A stretch of DNA of 54,147 nucleotides from Clostridia bacterium. GTDB taxonomy: Bacteria > Bacillota > Clostridia > Monoglobales > Monoglobaceae. The translations under genes were made by a program, and so were the position numbers. This document shows, one piece after another, positions 42,932-51,383 of the stretch. The DNA is taken from NCBI GenBank assembly GCA_017546145.1, contig JAFYXN010000003.1:1-54147 (forward strand). The letters are read 5' to 3'. The notes under the pieces are model-generated. The model saw only the letters and a list, made by a program, of their open reading frames with translations, had not been told where the DNA came from and ran no database searches. Each line of letters begins with the position of its first letter. Positions within the stretch are counted from its first letter, which is position 1.

Positions 42932-42962
42932 ACAGGACGGAAAGTAAGCCTTTCCGTCCTGT
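42932..42962. terminator. Convergent terminator between amidase and VanW genes
   Basis: 13-bp perfect stem ACAGGACGGAAAG with its complement and a 5-base loop. T runs are weak on the plus side; on the minus side TTAATTTTT follows. Confidence 0.7.
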
Positions 42963-42966
42963 AACT

Positions 42967-44778
42967 TTAAAATTCAGCAGTTTCCTGTTTCTGTGCATCC
43001 TGCAAAATGTCAACATCTTCAGGCTTTGCCGGTATATTTGTATCCTGAACATCTGTCCGGATATTTTCTTCAGGCTTTTGATTGATAGTTGTTTCCTGCT
43101 TTTCAGGCTCCTGTTTGGCAGGCTCCTCTGTCGGCTCAATTGGCTTTTTCTCTTCCTCTTTTACAAGCTCCATTCCGGGGGTATATACCTTCAGGTTTGC
43201 CGATGGTGTATCCTTATCCGCAGGATTCACCACCTCCTCAATAGGTGCTGCACGGTATACGCTTCGGGTAAGCTTTTCGGTTTTAACAACCTCGCCATTC
43301 ATTTTCACTATACGGCTTGATGCAACGGTATAACCCGGTGCGCCCTTATTTATAATATGCTTATATCCTTTGGGGATAGCCTCATTTACCGTCCGCTCAA
43401 GCTTTGGCTCTGACGTTGAAACTGTGCTATGTGTCAACTCAACCGTCTGCCCGGGAACCTTTACCCCTAAAATAGAGCAGGTCACTCTTCTTCCGTTTAC
43501 CTGTGCTGTAATTTTAACCGGATAATCAGTATTGTTTCTAAGCTGTAAATCTATGTAACCCTCAGCAATTGTTGCGTCCTGCCCTGCAGGAACATAACTC
43601 ACCGGAAGAGAATGCGAGGTTCTGCTTACTATTTCAAGATTTGCATATAGTGCCGCAGAATAAAGCGTTGATGAAGTCTGGCAAATACCTCCCCCGATGC
43701 CGCTTTCAACCTTGTTCCCCACATACACTCCCGCCTCGCGGTATCCGTTTGCAGCTGTACGCCTTCCTATGGTTTTGTCATACGAGAAAACATCGCCCGG
43801 CATAAGTATGTATCCGTTTATTCGCTGTGCTGTAAGAATTACATTGCTTGCGCGCGCTGCCGTACTTGTTGCAAAGCTTGAAGAAAATGTACCCAAAGTA
43901 TCACAAAAAAGCTTTTCACGAAGTTCTGCCGCTGTTACTTCCGGCAGTTTTGTTTCAACCGTCAGGGTATACCCTTCTGTTTCTGACGCAAGTGCCTGTT
44001 CGATTTTTTGTTTATCAACAATAACCTGCACTTTTTCGTCAACTACAGTTACCTCTCCGTCCTCAAACTTATACTCCGCATTACGAGCCTGCGCGGACAG
44101 CTCCTCATAAAACTTATTTACATCAACCTTTTCGGCTTGTATCTTTTCTACCTCAAAAATCAACTTTTTCGTTATTCCGTCTGCCGCCGCAGCCTTTACC
44201 TCAGCAATTGCTTTTTTGCGGTCAACCTTTTCTCCGCCATGACCTTTTTTTACCGTCAGCTGATTTCCGTTCAAAGTATAACCTGCCTTTTCAGGCTCAA
44301 CCTCGTTGCCTTCAGCAAGCTCATCTATTAAAGCTTCCAGCTTTTTCTCATCAATCGAAACCTCAAGCGGCAGCTCGGTCTTTTTAAACGCAGACAAAAG
44401 CAGCGTTACTGCTTTGTTCAAGCCATTACCGCTGCGTCCTATATCAAACGCATTGTCTGCCGTTTTATTGTCATCAATTTTTGCATTAAGCTCATCAAAT
44501 GTAATTGTTTTTTTATTACCGCAGCATTCCATTTCAAGGCTTCTGCCGGAAATTCTGTCCGAAAAAGCCGAGTGTATTTCCTTTGATGCATCCAGCCTTT
44601 CCATGCCGCCGATTTTCAAGCCCTCAACCTCAACATTCGGAAAAATTCTCTGATATGACGCAGCATACACAAAAAAGCAGCCTGTCAAAACAACAGCCAG
44701 CAAACAAATAGCTGCGGCAAGCAAAACATATTTTCTGCCGCTTAGCAAAGCTTTTATTTTTGTGATTACTTTTTTCAT
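42967..44778 (-). CDS. VanW-family cell-wall protein with peptidoglycan-binding and G5-like domains
   Basis: 603 residues. Order: one transmembrane helix (about 17-38), two PG_binding_4-like modules (about 45-270), the VanW domain (about 290-430, with NGYILMPGDVFSYDKTIG and GGGICQTSSTLYSAALYA), a G5-like beta module (about 435-510) and a disordered Glu/Lys/Pro tail. The domain set is common in clostridial envelope and sporulation proteins; VanW here is unlikely to mean vancomycin resistance, as no van genes are near. ATG start; divergent from gerAA. Confidence 0.88.
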   Translation of the reverse strand: MKKVITKIKALLSGRKYVLLAAAICLLAVVLTGCFFVYAASYQRIFPNVEVEGLKIGGMERLDASKEIHSAFSDRISGRSLEMECCGNKKTITFDELNAKIDDNKTADNAFDIGRSGNGLNKAVTLLLSAFKKTELPLEVSIDEKKLEALIDELAEGNEVEPEKAGYTLNGNQLTVKKGHGGEKVDRKKAIAEVKAAAADGITKKLIFEVEKIQAEKVDVNKFYEELSAQARNAEYKFEDGEVTVVDEKVQVIVDKQKIEQALASETEGYTLTVETKLPEVTAAELREKLFCDTLGTFSSSFATSTAARASNVILTAQRINGYILMPGDVFSYDKTIGRRTAANGYREAGVYVGNKVESGIGGGICQTSSTLYSAALYANLEIVSRTSHSLPVSYVPAGQDATIAEGYIDLQLRNNTDYPVKITAQVNGRRVTCSILGVKVPGQTVELTHSTVSTSEPKLERTVNEAIPKGYKHIINKGAPGYTVASSRIVKMNGEVVKTEKLTRSVYRAAPIEEVVNPADKDTPSANLKVYTPGMELVKEEEKKPIEPTEEPAKQEPEKQETTINQKPEENIRTDVQDTNIPAKPEDVDILQDAQKQETAEF

Positions 44779-44965
44779 AGGGTTTTCACTCTCCGACTTG
44801 ATGTATAGAACAGAATTTTCAGCTCTCTTTAATATCTATTGGTCTTTAAACCGCCGTATACCTTGATTTTAACACAAGCGTTAAAAAAGTCAATACATTT
44901 TGTTAACTTTTTATGAATGGATAATTTTCCATTTTGCGGAAATACTTTAAACGAGGTGAACACAT

Positions 44966-46609
44966 TTGAACTTACGAAAGCTTTTTATATATCAAAGCCA
45001 TAAAAACAATGACATGGAACAGCTTGACAAATCATCAGCGTCGCTTGAAAATAATCCGGGGATAAACAGCTATATTAAAAATAACATCAAAGACAAAAAC
45101 TCTTATACCTATAAATCCGGCAGAATAAGTCCAAACCTTGCGGAAAATATAGAGTTTATCCGTGACGCCTTTGAAGCGGTCAAAAACTTTGACCTTGTGA
45201 TACGCGAATTTAAGGTCAAGCTTTCCGACCGTTTTGTTGACGCATTTTTGATTTTCTATGACGGTCTTGCAAACAAGGAATATATAAACCGTGACATTTT
45301 GAATCCCCTTATGACGCAAGGCGCGGACACCATGCCCCAAGGCAGCAGCCTTGAAGAGATAATCTACCAATGTATGCTTTCTCAGGCACCCAACTCAAAA
45401 ATACGTGAAATGCAGACCATAATTGAGCTTGTGGGCTTTGGCAACTGTGCCGTATTTGTTGACGGCTGCACTTGTGCTTTTGTCGCAGACATCAAAGGGT
45501 GGAGCGCACGAAGTGTCGGAAAGCCCATATCTGAAGCCGTTTTATCGGGGCCTCAGGAGGCTTTTTGTGAAACAGTAATGACCAACATCGCTCTTATCCG
45601 AAAAATCCTTAAAGACCCTAACCTTATTGCCGAAAACATACCTATAGGAACAAAAAGCAAAACCCCGTGTGCACTTATGTATATAAACGGCGTAACAAAT
45701 ATAGCTCTTGTCCGCGAGGCAAAACGCCGTCTTACCAATCTTGATACCGAATATATTTTTTCTTCTGCAGACGTAGAAATGCTTATTGAAGAAAGTACGC
45801 TCTTTCCCCTTCCGCAAGTTCTTAAAACAGAACGTCCCGACCGTGCAGCGGCACAGCTTGCCGACGGCAAAGTAATTATTATTGTTCAGGGCAGTCCTTT
45901 TGTTCTTATACTTCCTGCTACAGCGTCAGACCTTGCAGAATCTGCCGAGGATAATTATGTCCGCATTGCAGAAGCAAACTTTATGCGCGCTGTAAGACTT
46001 ATCGGCTGTTTTTTGGCACTGTTTCTGCCCGGCATATTTATCAGCGTCGCCCTCTATCATCACGAGAGCATCCCTACCGATTTGCTTTTTGCAATTGAAG
46101 CCACGCGTGAAAAAATGCCCTTTCCGATTGTCCTTGAGCTTGTGATAATGATTATGTCATTTGAGCTGATAAAAGAAGCCTCCATACGCGTGCCTGACCC
46201 AATAGGCTCTACCTTGGGAATTGTCGGAGGTCTTATATTGGGACAATCGGCGGTTTCTGCCGGAATTGCCAGTCCGCTTCTTATCATTATAGTTTCCATC
46301 ACCGCCCTTGGCTCGTTTGCAGCACCCTCTGTTTCGGTTTCACGGGCATTGTCCGTTATGCAGTTTGCCTTTATTTTTTTAGGTGCGACAGCAGGCTTTA
46401 CCGGAATTGCCCTTGGCGTATTTTTGCTTTCTTTATACCTTGCATCAAGCCGTTCTTTTGGCGTTCCGTATATGTCATCCTCAGAAGGCTCAGACAATCC
46501 GTTTGTTGTATCACCAATATGGCGGCGCGAAAAAAGGCCCTCGGCTCTTGCACCGCAACGTTCTTTAAAGCAGCCCCGAATCAGCCGAAAATGGAAAGGA
46601 GATGCCTGA
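44966..46609 (+). CDS. gerAA: Spore germinant receptor subunit A
   Basis: 547 residues. A soluble N-terminal region (about 1-290) with YQCMLSQAPNSKIRE-like and VDGCTCAFVADIKGW segments is followed by several membrane helices (about 330-500, including IPTDLLFAIEATREKMPFPIVLELVIM and the RVPDPIGSTLGIVGGLILG loop). This is the GerAA/GerBA fold. The start codon is TTG (44966-44968), supported by GAGGTGA six bases before it. It overlaps the ribosome binding site of gerAB in a tight three-gene operon that senses nutrients in dormant spores. Confidence 0.92.
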   Translation: MNLRKLFIYQSHKNNDMEQLDKSSASLENNPGINSYIKNNIKDKNSYTYKSGRISPNLAENIEFIRDAFEAVKNFDLVIREFKVKLSDRFVDAFLIFYDGLANKEYINRDILNPLMTQGADTMPQGSSLEEIIYQCMLSQAPNSKIREMQTIIELVGFGNCAVFVDGCTCAFVADIKGWSARSVGKPISEAVLSGPQEAFCETVMTNIALIRKILKDPNLIAENIPIGTKSKTPCALMYINGVTNIALVREAKRRLTNLDTEYIFSSADVEMLIEESTLFPLPQVLKTERPDRAAAQLADGKVIIIVQGSPFVLILPATASDLAESAEDNYVRIAEANFMRAVRLIGCFLALFLPGIFISVALYHHESIPTDLLFAIEATREKMPFPIVLELVIMIMSFELIKEASIRVPDPIGSTLGIVGGLILGQSAVSAGIASPLLIIIVSITALGSFAAPSVSVSRALSVMQFAFIFLGATAGFTGIALGVFLLSLYLASSRSFGVPYMSSSEGSDNPFVVSPIWRREKRPSALAPQRSLKQPRISRKWKGDA

Positions 46610-46613
46610 TTTT

Positions 46614-47708
46614 ATGACAAAAAGTCCTACGCTTACTTTTAAGAGTCTTGACACCGCCTGCATTATTACAAACCTGCTGACCTACAGAATCTTTACCCGA
46701 ATCCCATCCCTTTTCCCACGCACAGCAGGCTCTGCCGCCGCTGTTTCCGCACTGTATTCAGCAATCATAGCTTTTTTAATTATATGGATAATTTCCACAA
46801 CCTTTTGCCGCCTTTCTCACAAAAACATTCTTGATACAGCAGGCGCAGTTTTCGGAAAAATCGGCCGGAAGCTGATAGCACTTATCATATTATTTTATCT
46901 TGGAATATCCTCGATAATTGCTTTGGGCGAGTTTTCGGAATTTACCAAGCTTGTTTCCTTCCCCACTGCGCCACTCGCGTTTTGTGCCATATTCTTCTTT
47001 GTTGCAGCCACGCTTGGCGCGTTTGGGGGATTTAATGCACTTTCGCGTATGCATCGACTTTTTATACCGCTGTCAGTTTCAGTTTTGACATTCGTTGTAA
47101 TATCCACACTGTGGAAGGGCGACCTTTCCAATCTGTTTCCCATATTAGGGCGTGGTGCGGAGAACGTCTTTGGAAAAGGTATTTCCGGAGTAATTATGTA
47201 TACCGATATAACTCTGCTTTTTTTAATAGCACCCTCACAAAACACACCGCAAGAAAACAAAAGAACACTCCTGACCGCCTCTGCCTTCAGCTTTTTGATT
47301 GTTATTGCGGTAATGTTTGCCTTTACTGTAAGAATACCCTATCCGATTTCAGCCGAAGGACAGTTCCCTGTATATCTGCTTTTTAAGCAAATTCACTACG
47401 GAAGATTTTTTCAGCGCATTGATGCCATACTTCTTTTTGCCGCAACACTAAGCGGAATGTTGTATTTGTCGCTTAACCTGTTTTTCTTTACCAATATTTT
47501 AAGAACGGATTTTGGACTTTCGGATACAAAGCCGGTTATCTTTCCTTTGGCTCTGGCATTCTTTTTCTGTGTGGCGGGGGTGAAATTTATTTCTGCCCAA
47601 ACACTTAATATCCTTTTATTCTGCACAGGTTTTGGTGTACTTGCGGCTTCTCTTGTGACCATTCTTTTTACGAAAGTGAGGAAAAAGCTTACCAATGAGA
47701 AAATTTAA
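46614..47708 (+). CDS. gerAB: Spore germinant receptor permease subunit B
   Basis: 364 residues, about ten transmembrane helices of the APC-like endospore germination permease family (GerAB), with the usual EFSEFTKL segment after the third helix and SLNLFFFTNI near the end. Two in-frame ATGs exist: 46602 overlaps the gerAA stop but has no spacing from AAAGGAG, while 46614 has 12 bases and is chosen. It binds the germinant amino acid or nucleoside in characterised relatives. Confidence 0.9.
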   Translation: MTKSPTLTFKSLDTACIITNLLTYRIFTRIPSLFPRTAGSAAAVSALYSAIIAFLIIWIISTTFCRLSHKNILDTAGAVFGKIGRKLIALIILFYLGISSIIALGEFSEFTKLVSFPTAPLAFCAIFFFVAATLGAFGGFNALSRMHRLFIPLSVSVLTFVVISTLWKGDLSNLFPILGRGAENVFGKGISGVIMYTDITLLFLIAPSQNTPQENKRTLLTASAFSFLIVIAVMFAFTVRIPYPISAEGQFPVYLLFKQIHYGRFFQRIDAILLFAATLSGMLYLSLNLFFFTNILRTDFGLSDTKPVIFPLALAFFFCVAGVKFISAQTLNILLFCTGFGVLAASLVTILFTKVRKKLTNEKI

Positions 47709-48918
47709 AATACTTTCTGCACTTTTAGTCACCATCCTTTCTGCATACATTTTGTGCGGCTGCTTTGATGAACGTGAAATTGACGAAACGGCGTATATAA
47801 TCGCTCTTGGTATAGACAAAGGCGAAGGAAATGACTATATCTATACCTTTCAGTTTTCTGCACCTCTTGCGGTTGCGGGAGGCGGTGGCGGCGAATCGGA
47901 AAGCAGCGGGCAGGAATCCTCCTCTGAAAAAGCCGAGATTAAAGACAGCGGTAATCCCACTGTTAACAACATTGTAATAACCGCACCCGATTTTTACGTT
48001 GCCAAAAATATGACCAACAATTTTTTATCAAAGAATATTAATATGTCGCATCTGAAGTTAATTGTATTTTCACACAATCTGGACTCTGACGGGCTTTCGG
48101 GACATTCGCAATTCTTACTGCGTGAACGTGAAATCCGACCTCACACTGCCGTTGCTGCAGCAAAACAGTCTGCGCAGGAATATATTCTGAGCGTAAACCC
48201 TGAGCTTGAGGCAAACACCGCAAAGTATTACGAGCTGATGTCACTTCGGTCAAACAATGTGTATGCCCCGACAAAAAAACTCTCTGATTTTGTTGATGAA
48301 ATCAGCAAAGCAGGCGGCTCGTCGGCGCTTCCGCTTGCCTCAATTGCGGACAAAGAAGATAACCGAGGCAAAAACGCCTCTCCTGATGGTTTCTGGATTG
48401 GCAGCGAATCTGCAAAGCTTTCTTCCTCGCGCTCCGACTTTCGTGGCATGGCACTTTTCAAGAGCGGTATCCTTTGCGGCACGATGAACGGCGACTCGGC
48501 AATGCTATATAATATCCTAAACCGCGATATTCAAAGCTGTATTATAACCTTGAGAAGTCCTTACCGTGACTCGGACCATTTCAGCTTTCGCCTTTTGGTT
48601 GATGCCCCCGCTTCATATCATGTCAACTGTGCAGGCAATCCGTGTCTGATTAACGTTAAGCAAAACCTTGGTCTTGAGTTTCTTGGCAGCCGTATTCCTG
48701 AAGGCTTTTCTTCAATTGACGAGCTTTATGCTTTTGCAGACAGCGTTCTGGAAACAAGAATTACAGAATTCTTTTTTGATATTTCGCGTGTTAAAAAATC
48801 AGATATTATGAAAATCGGCGACAGCTTCAAACAACGATTTCTTACCCAACACGACTGGGAGAATATGAATTGGAGTCAGCTTTATGAAACAGCCGATTTT
48901 GACGTTGATATTGAGTAG
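47695..48918 (+). CDS. gerAC: Spore germinant receptor lipoprotein subunit C
   Basis: 407 residues of the Ger(x)C family. The signal peptide ends in the lipobox LCGC, with the lipidated Cys at about residue 23. The family N-terminus DEREIDETAYIIALGIDKG follows, then a Gly/Ser/Glu-rich linker (about 62-85) that is longer than usual. The C-terminal ligand-like domain includes FLTQHDWENMNWSQLYE. It overlaps gerAB by 14 bases, which implies translational coupling. Confidence 0.92.
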   Translation: MRKFKILSALLVTILSAYILCGCFDEREIDETAYIIALGIDKGEGNDYIYTFQFSAPLAVAGGGGGESESSGQESSSEKAEIKDSGNPTVNNIVITAPDFYVAKNMTNNFLSKNINMSHLKLIVFSHNLDSDGLSGHSQFLLREREIRPHTAVAAAKQSAQEYILSVNPELEANTAKYYELMSLRSNNVYAPTKKLSDFVDEISKAGGSSALPLASIADKEDNRGKNASPDGFWIGSESAKLSSSRSDFRGMALFKSGILCGTMNGDSAMLYNILNRDIQSCIITLRSPYRDSDHFSFRLLVDAPASYHVNCAGNPCLINVKQNLGLEFLGSRIPEGFSSIDELYAFADSVLETRITEFFFDISRVKKSDIMKIGDSFKQRFLTQHDWENMNWSQLYETADFDVDIE

Positions 48919-48930
48919 GGGGTGTCTGCT

Positions 48931-49101
48931 TTGAGCAGTTTGTTCAGGATTATTTTTGGAATAGCCGCGGCATGGAGTGCGGTTTATGCCATAAGCTTTT
49001 CAGTAAATGAGCTAAAAAACAAAAGACCCGCAGGGGGTCTTTTGTCATTGGGTTTGGTTATATTTATGATTTGGGCATATATAAAGTGCATTGGCTTTTA
49101 A
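48931..49101 (+). CDS. Possible 56-residue membrane protein downstream of gerAC
   Basis: A TTG-started frame with AGGGGGTG upstream, 12 bases after the gerAC stop. The predicted protein has two hydrophobic helices (about residues 5-22 and 37-53) joined by a basic loop (KNKRPAGG), a build common among small membrane subunits. The hairpin terminator at 49019-49045 lies inside it, which argues against efficient expression unless transcripts read through. Reported as a candidate. Confidence 0.4.
   Translation: MSSLFRIIFGIAAAWSAVYAISFSVNELKNKRPAGGLLSLGLVIFMIWAYIKCIGF
49019..49045 (-). terminator. Terminator of mtaB, possibly also of gerABC
   Basis: 11-bp stem ACAAAAGACCC with GGGTCTTTTGT. On the minus strand it is followed by TTTTTTAGC, a good T run; on the plus strand the run is weak. 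It lies 59 bases beyond the mtaB stop. Confidence 0.75.
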
Positions 49102-49103
49102 GC

Positions 49104-50357
49104 TTATTCAACCGTATACTGTACTATTTTTCCGCTTATATCCTCGTCACTTTCGATATAGACATCCATATAATTGGCAAGTGTGGCATGAAATCTTCCA
49201 TCCTTTGTCCGCGTTTCTGCAAGAACCTCTACACATCTGCCCCGGAATGACTCGTAAAACTCCTGTTTCATTTTTTCGCCAAGCTCAATCAGTTTTTTAC
49301 TGCGGTCTTCCTTTACCTGCTCCGGAACCTGGTCGGGCATTGTTGCGGCAACCGTTCCCTTTCGGGGCGAATACTTGAATATATGCATCTGCATAAAGCC
49401 TACCGCTTTGCAAAAATCATAAGATTTCTGAAATTCCTCGTCTGTTTCGCCGGGGAATCCAACCATCACATCTGTGGTTACCGAAACATCCTCTAAATTC
49501 TCACGCAAAAGCTTTACCGCCTTCATATATTCCTCTGTTGTGTAACGTCTTTTCATCCTTGCAAGGGTTTCATTGCAGCCGCTTTGCAGCGACAAATGGA
49601 ATTGCGGACAAAGGTTTTTAAGTTTTTGGGCACGCTTGACAAAGTCCTCGGTAATAACCACAGGCTCAATTGAGCCAAGTCTGACACGCATGATGCCGGG
49701 CACAGTACACACCTGCTCAATAACGTCAATAAGACCTATTCCATTCTTTAAATCCCTTCCATACGAGCCTATATGGATTCCCGTAAGAACTATTTCTGCA
49801 TAGTTGTTGCTTGCAAGAAGAGTAACCTCCTCAATAATTTTTTCAATAGCTCTGGAGCGGACAGGTCCGCGTGCATACGGAATAATACAGTATGCACAGA
49901 AGTTGCTGCAGCCGTCTTCTATCTTGACCGTTGCACGAATACGGCTCTGGTCAGACGTAACACACAGTTCTTCATACGAGCGCTCTTTCATTATGTCGGT
50001 ATGAAGCACCGTTTGTCTGCCCTTTGTTGCATTATTTACAAGCTCGACAATTTTGCTTCTGTTTGCAGTACCTACAAGAACATCCACGTCCGGTGAATTT
50101 TGCAGTTTTTCCGGCTCGGTTTGTGCATAGCAACCCATAACAGCCACAATAGCGTCAGGATTTTGCTTTTTTATGCGGTGTATCTGCTGTCTGGACTTTT
50201 GCGCACCCATGCTTGTAACCGCACAGGTGTTTACAATATACACATCTGCCATGCCTTTTTCCACAACTGTATATCCATTTGCCTTGAACATTTCGCCAAG
50301 AGCCTGACTTTCATAAAAATTGGTTTTGCACCCTAATGTAATAAATTTTACCTTCAT
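49104..50357 (-). CDS. mtaB: tRNA ct6A/t6A37 methylthiotransferase
   Basis: Radical SAM enzyme that adds a methylthio group to N6-threonylcarbamoyladenosine at tRNA position 37. 417 residues. The N-terminal cluster cysteines are Cys10, Cys45 and Cys76 (the UPF0004 domain); the radical SAM triad is Cys150, Cys154, Cys157 in CSNFCAYC. A C-terminal TRAM-like region (about 365-417) binds tRNA. GCKTN near the start and the absence of the MiaB-type extension favour MtaB over MiaB or RimO. Confidence 0.93.
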   Translation of the reverse strand: MKVKFITLGCKTNFYESQALGEMFKANGYTVVEKGMADVYIVNTCAVTSMGAQKSRQQIHRIKKQNPDAIVAVMGCYAQTEPEKLQNSPDVDVLVGTANRSKIVELVNNATKGRQTVLHTDIMKERSYEELCVTSDQSRIRATVKIEDGCSNFCAYCIIPYARGPVRSRAIEKIIEEVTLLASNNYAEIVLTGIHIGSYGRDLKNGIGLIDVIEQVCTVPGIMRVRLGSIEPVVITEDFVKRAQKLKNLCPQFHLSLQSGCNETLARMKRRYTTEEYMKAVKLLRENLEDVSVTTDVMVGFPGETDEEFQKSYDFCKAVGFMQMHIFKYSPRKGTVAATMPDQVPEQVKEDRSKKLIELGEKMKQEFYESFRGRCVEVLAETRTKDGRFHATLANYMDVYIESDEDISGKIVQYTVE

Positions 50358-50425
50358 TTTTCAAAACATCCAATTCCGCTTCATTATTTAACAAAATTTT
50401 TGTGATAAAATTATACACTTTTTTA

Positions 50426-50454
50426 TTGACTATTGCAAGAAAAAAATATATAAT
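50426..50454 (+). promoter_or_regulatory. Promoter of the HPr-like gene
   Basis: -35 TTGACT (50426-50431), a 17-base spacer, perfect -10 TATAAT (50449-50454). Near-consensus and probably strong. Confidence 0.85.
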
Positions 50455-50532
50455 AGGTATGGCACAGCGAAACTTTTTCTAATTTTACCTATATTTCACT
50501 GTGTACAAATTTTTATCTTGGAGGTGTTTTTA

Positions 50533-50760
50533 TTGAAAACATGTACAGTATTGCTCAGCTCAATTAACGATGTAAAGAATTTTGTAAACATCGTAAGCAA
50601 ATATGATTGTGATATTGACCTCGCATCAGGCAGATACGTTGTCGACGCAAAGTCTATCATGGGCATCTTCAGCTTGGATCTCAGCAAACCCATTACCGTT
50701 GAAATCCACAACGACGACTGCGATAAGGTTCTTGAAGACCTCAAACCCTACATCCAGTAA
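50533..50760 (+). CDS. HPr-family protein lacking the active-site histidine
   Basis: 75 residues with the open-faced HPr fold: the AKSIMGIFSLDLSKPI block (about residues 39-54) is the conserved serine-site helix, with Ser41 matching Ser46 of HPr. The N-terminal GLHARP loop is replaced by SSINDVKNF, so His15, the PEP-dependent phosphoacceptor, is missing. This recalls Crh of Bacillus, a regulatory HPr without the histidine. The start codon is TTG (50533-50535) after GGAGGTG; an in-frame ATG at 50518 precedes that site and is rejected. A gene-regulatory rather than sugar-transport role is inferred. Confidence 0.82.
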   Translation: MKTCTVLLSSINDVKNFVNIVSKYDCDIDLASGRYVVDAKSIMGIFSLDLSKPITVEIHNDDCDKVLEDLKPYIQ

Positions 50761-50784
50761 TTTCTTAATTTAAAAAATCTGCAC

Positions 50785-50847
50785 GGGCAATCTTCTTCGA
50801 TCTTCTGTTTTTTACAAAACGGAAAGTGATCGTAGATTTTTGTGCCC
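50785..50847 (+). other. Long interrupted hairpin between the HPr-like gene and tadA
   Basis: Stems in order: GGGCA/TGCCC, ATCT/AGAT, CGATC/GATCG and TTCTGTTTT/AAAACGGAA with a TTAC loop, followed by TTTTG. An alternative pairing of AAAAATCT (50773-50780) with AGATTTTT (50834-50841) would exclude the outer stem. It is either an elaborate terminator or a leader for tadA. Confidence 0.5.
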
Positions 50848-50872
50848 TTTTGTGCGTTTATCGGATTATACT

Positions 50873-51346
50873 ATGAACTATAAAGAAATTTTTATGACAG
50901 CTGCCCTTCAGGAGGCAGAAAAAGCCTATAAGCTGGGCGAAACGCCCATTGGCGCCGTTATAGTCAAAGACAGTGAGATTATTGCCTCCGCTCACAATCT
51001 GCGCGAGACAGGCAAAAACGTCTTATACCATGCAGAGCTTCTGGCAATAGACGCCGCGTGCAAAGCACTTGGCGGCTGGCGGCTTCATCAGTGCGATTTG
51101 TATGTAACCTTAGAGCCATGTATTATGTGCAGCGGCGCAATCAGTCAGTCACGCATAAAAAATCTTTACTTTGGAGCTCCCGACCCAAAAGGCGGAGCCG
51201 TATTATCGGCAATGAACGCTTCGGCGGCGGACGAGCTTTTCTGCCACACCAACTGTGAAGGCGGCATACTGCTTGACGAATGTTCTGAAATCTTAAAAAA
51301 ATTCTTTCGGGAACTTCGCTCGAGCAAAACCAAAACAGATAAATAA
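50873..51346 (+). CDS. tadA: tRNA-adenosine(34) deaminase
   Basis: Converts A34 to inosine in tRNA-Arg(ACG), 157 residues. The zinc site is His53-Ala-Glu55 with catalytic Glu55, and Cys83 and Cys86 in EPCIMC. The sequence GETPIGAVIVKD and the SQSRIKNLYFGAPDPKGGA block are typical. MNYKEIFMTAALQEA aligns with the usual TadA start, so 50873 is chosen over 50840, although no strong ribosome binding site is visible at either. Confidence 0.93.
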   Translation: MNYKEIFMTAALQEAEKAYKLGETPIGAVIVKDSEIIASAHNLRETGKNVLYHAELLAIDAACKALGGWRLHQCDLYVTLEPCIMCSGAISQSRIKNLYFGAPDPKGGAVLSAMNASAADELFCHTNCEGGILLDECSEILKKFFRELRSSKTKTDK

Positions 51347-51383
51347 TTAATAAATATATACTACTTAAGGAGGAATTTTTGAA

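Noticed and set aside
42967..44778. VanW annotation as a vancomycin resistance determinant
   Set aside because: No vanA/B/H/X/Y/R/S genes are nearby, and the domain order is that of common clostridial envelope proteins.
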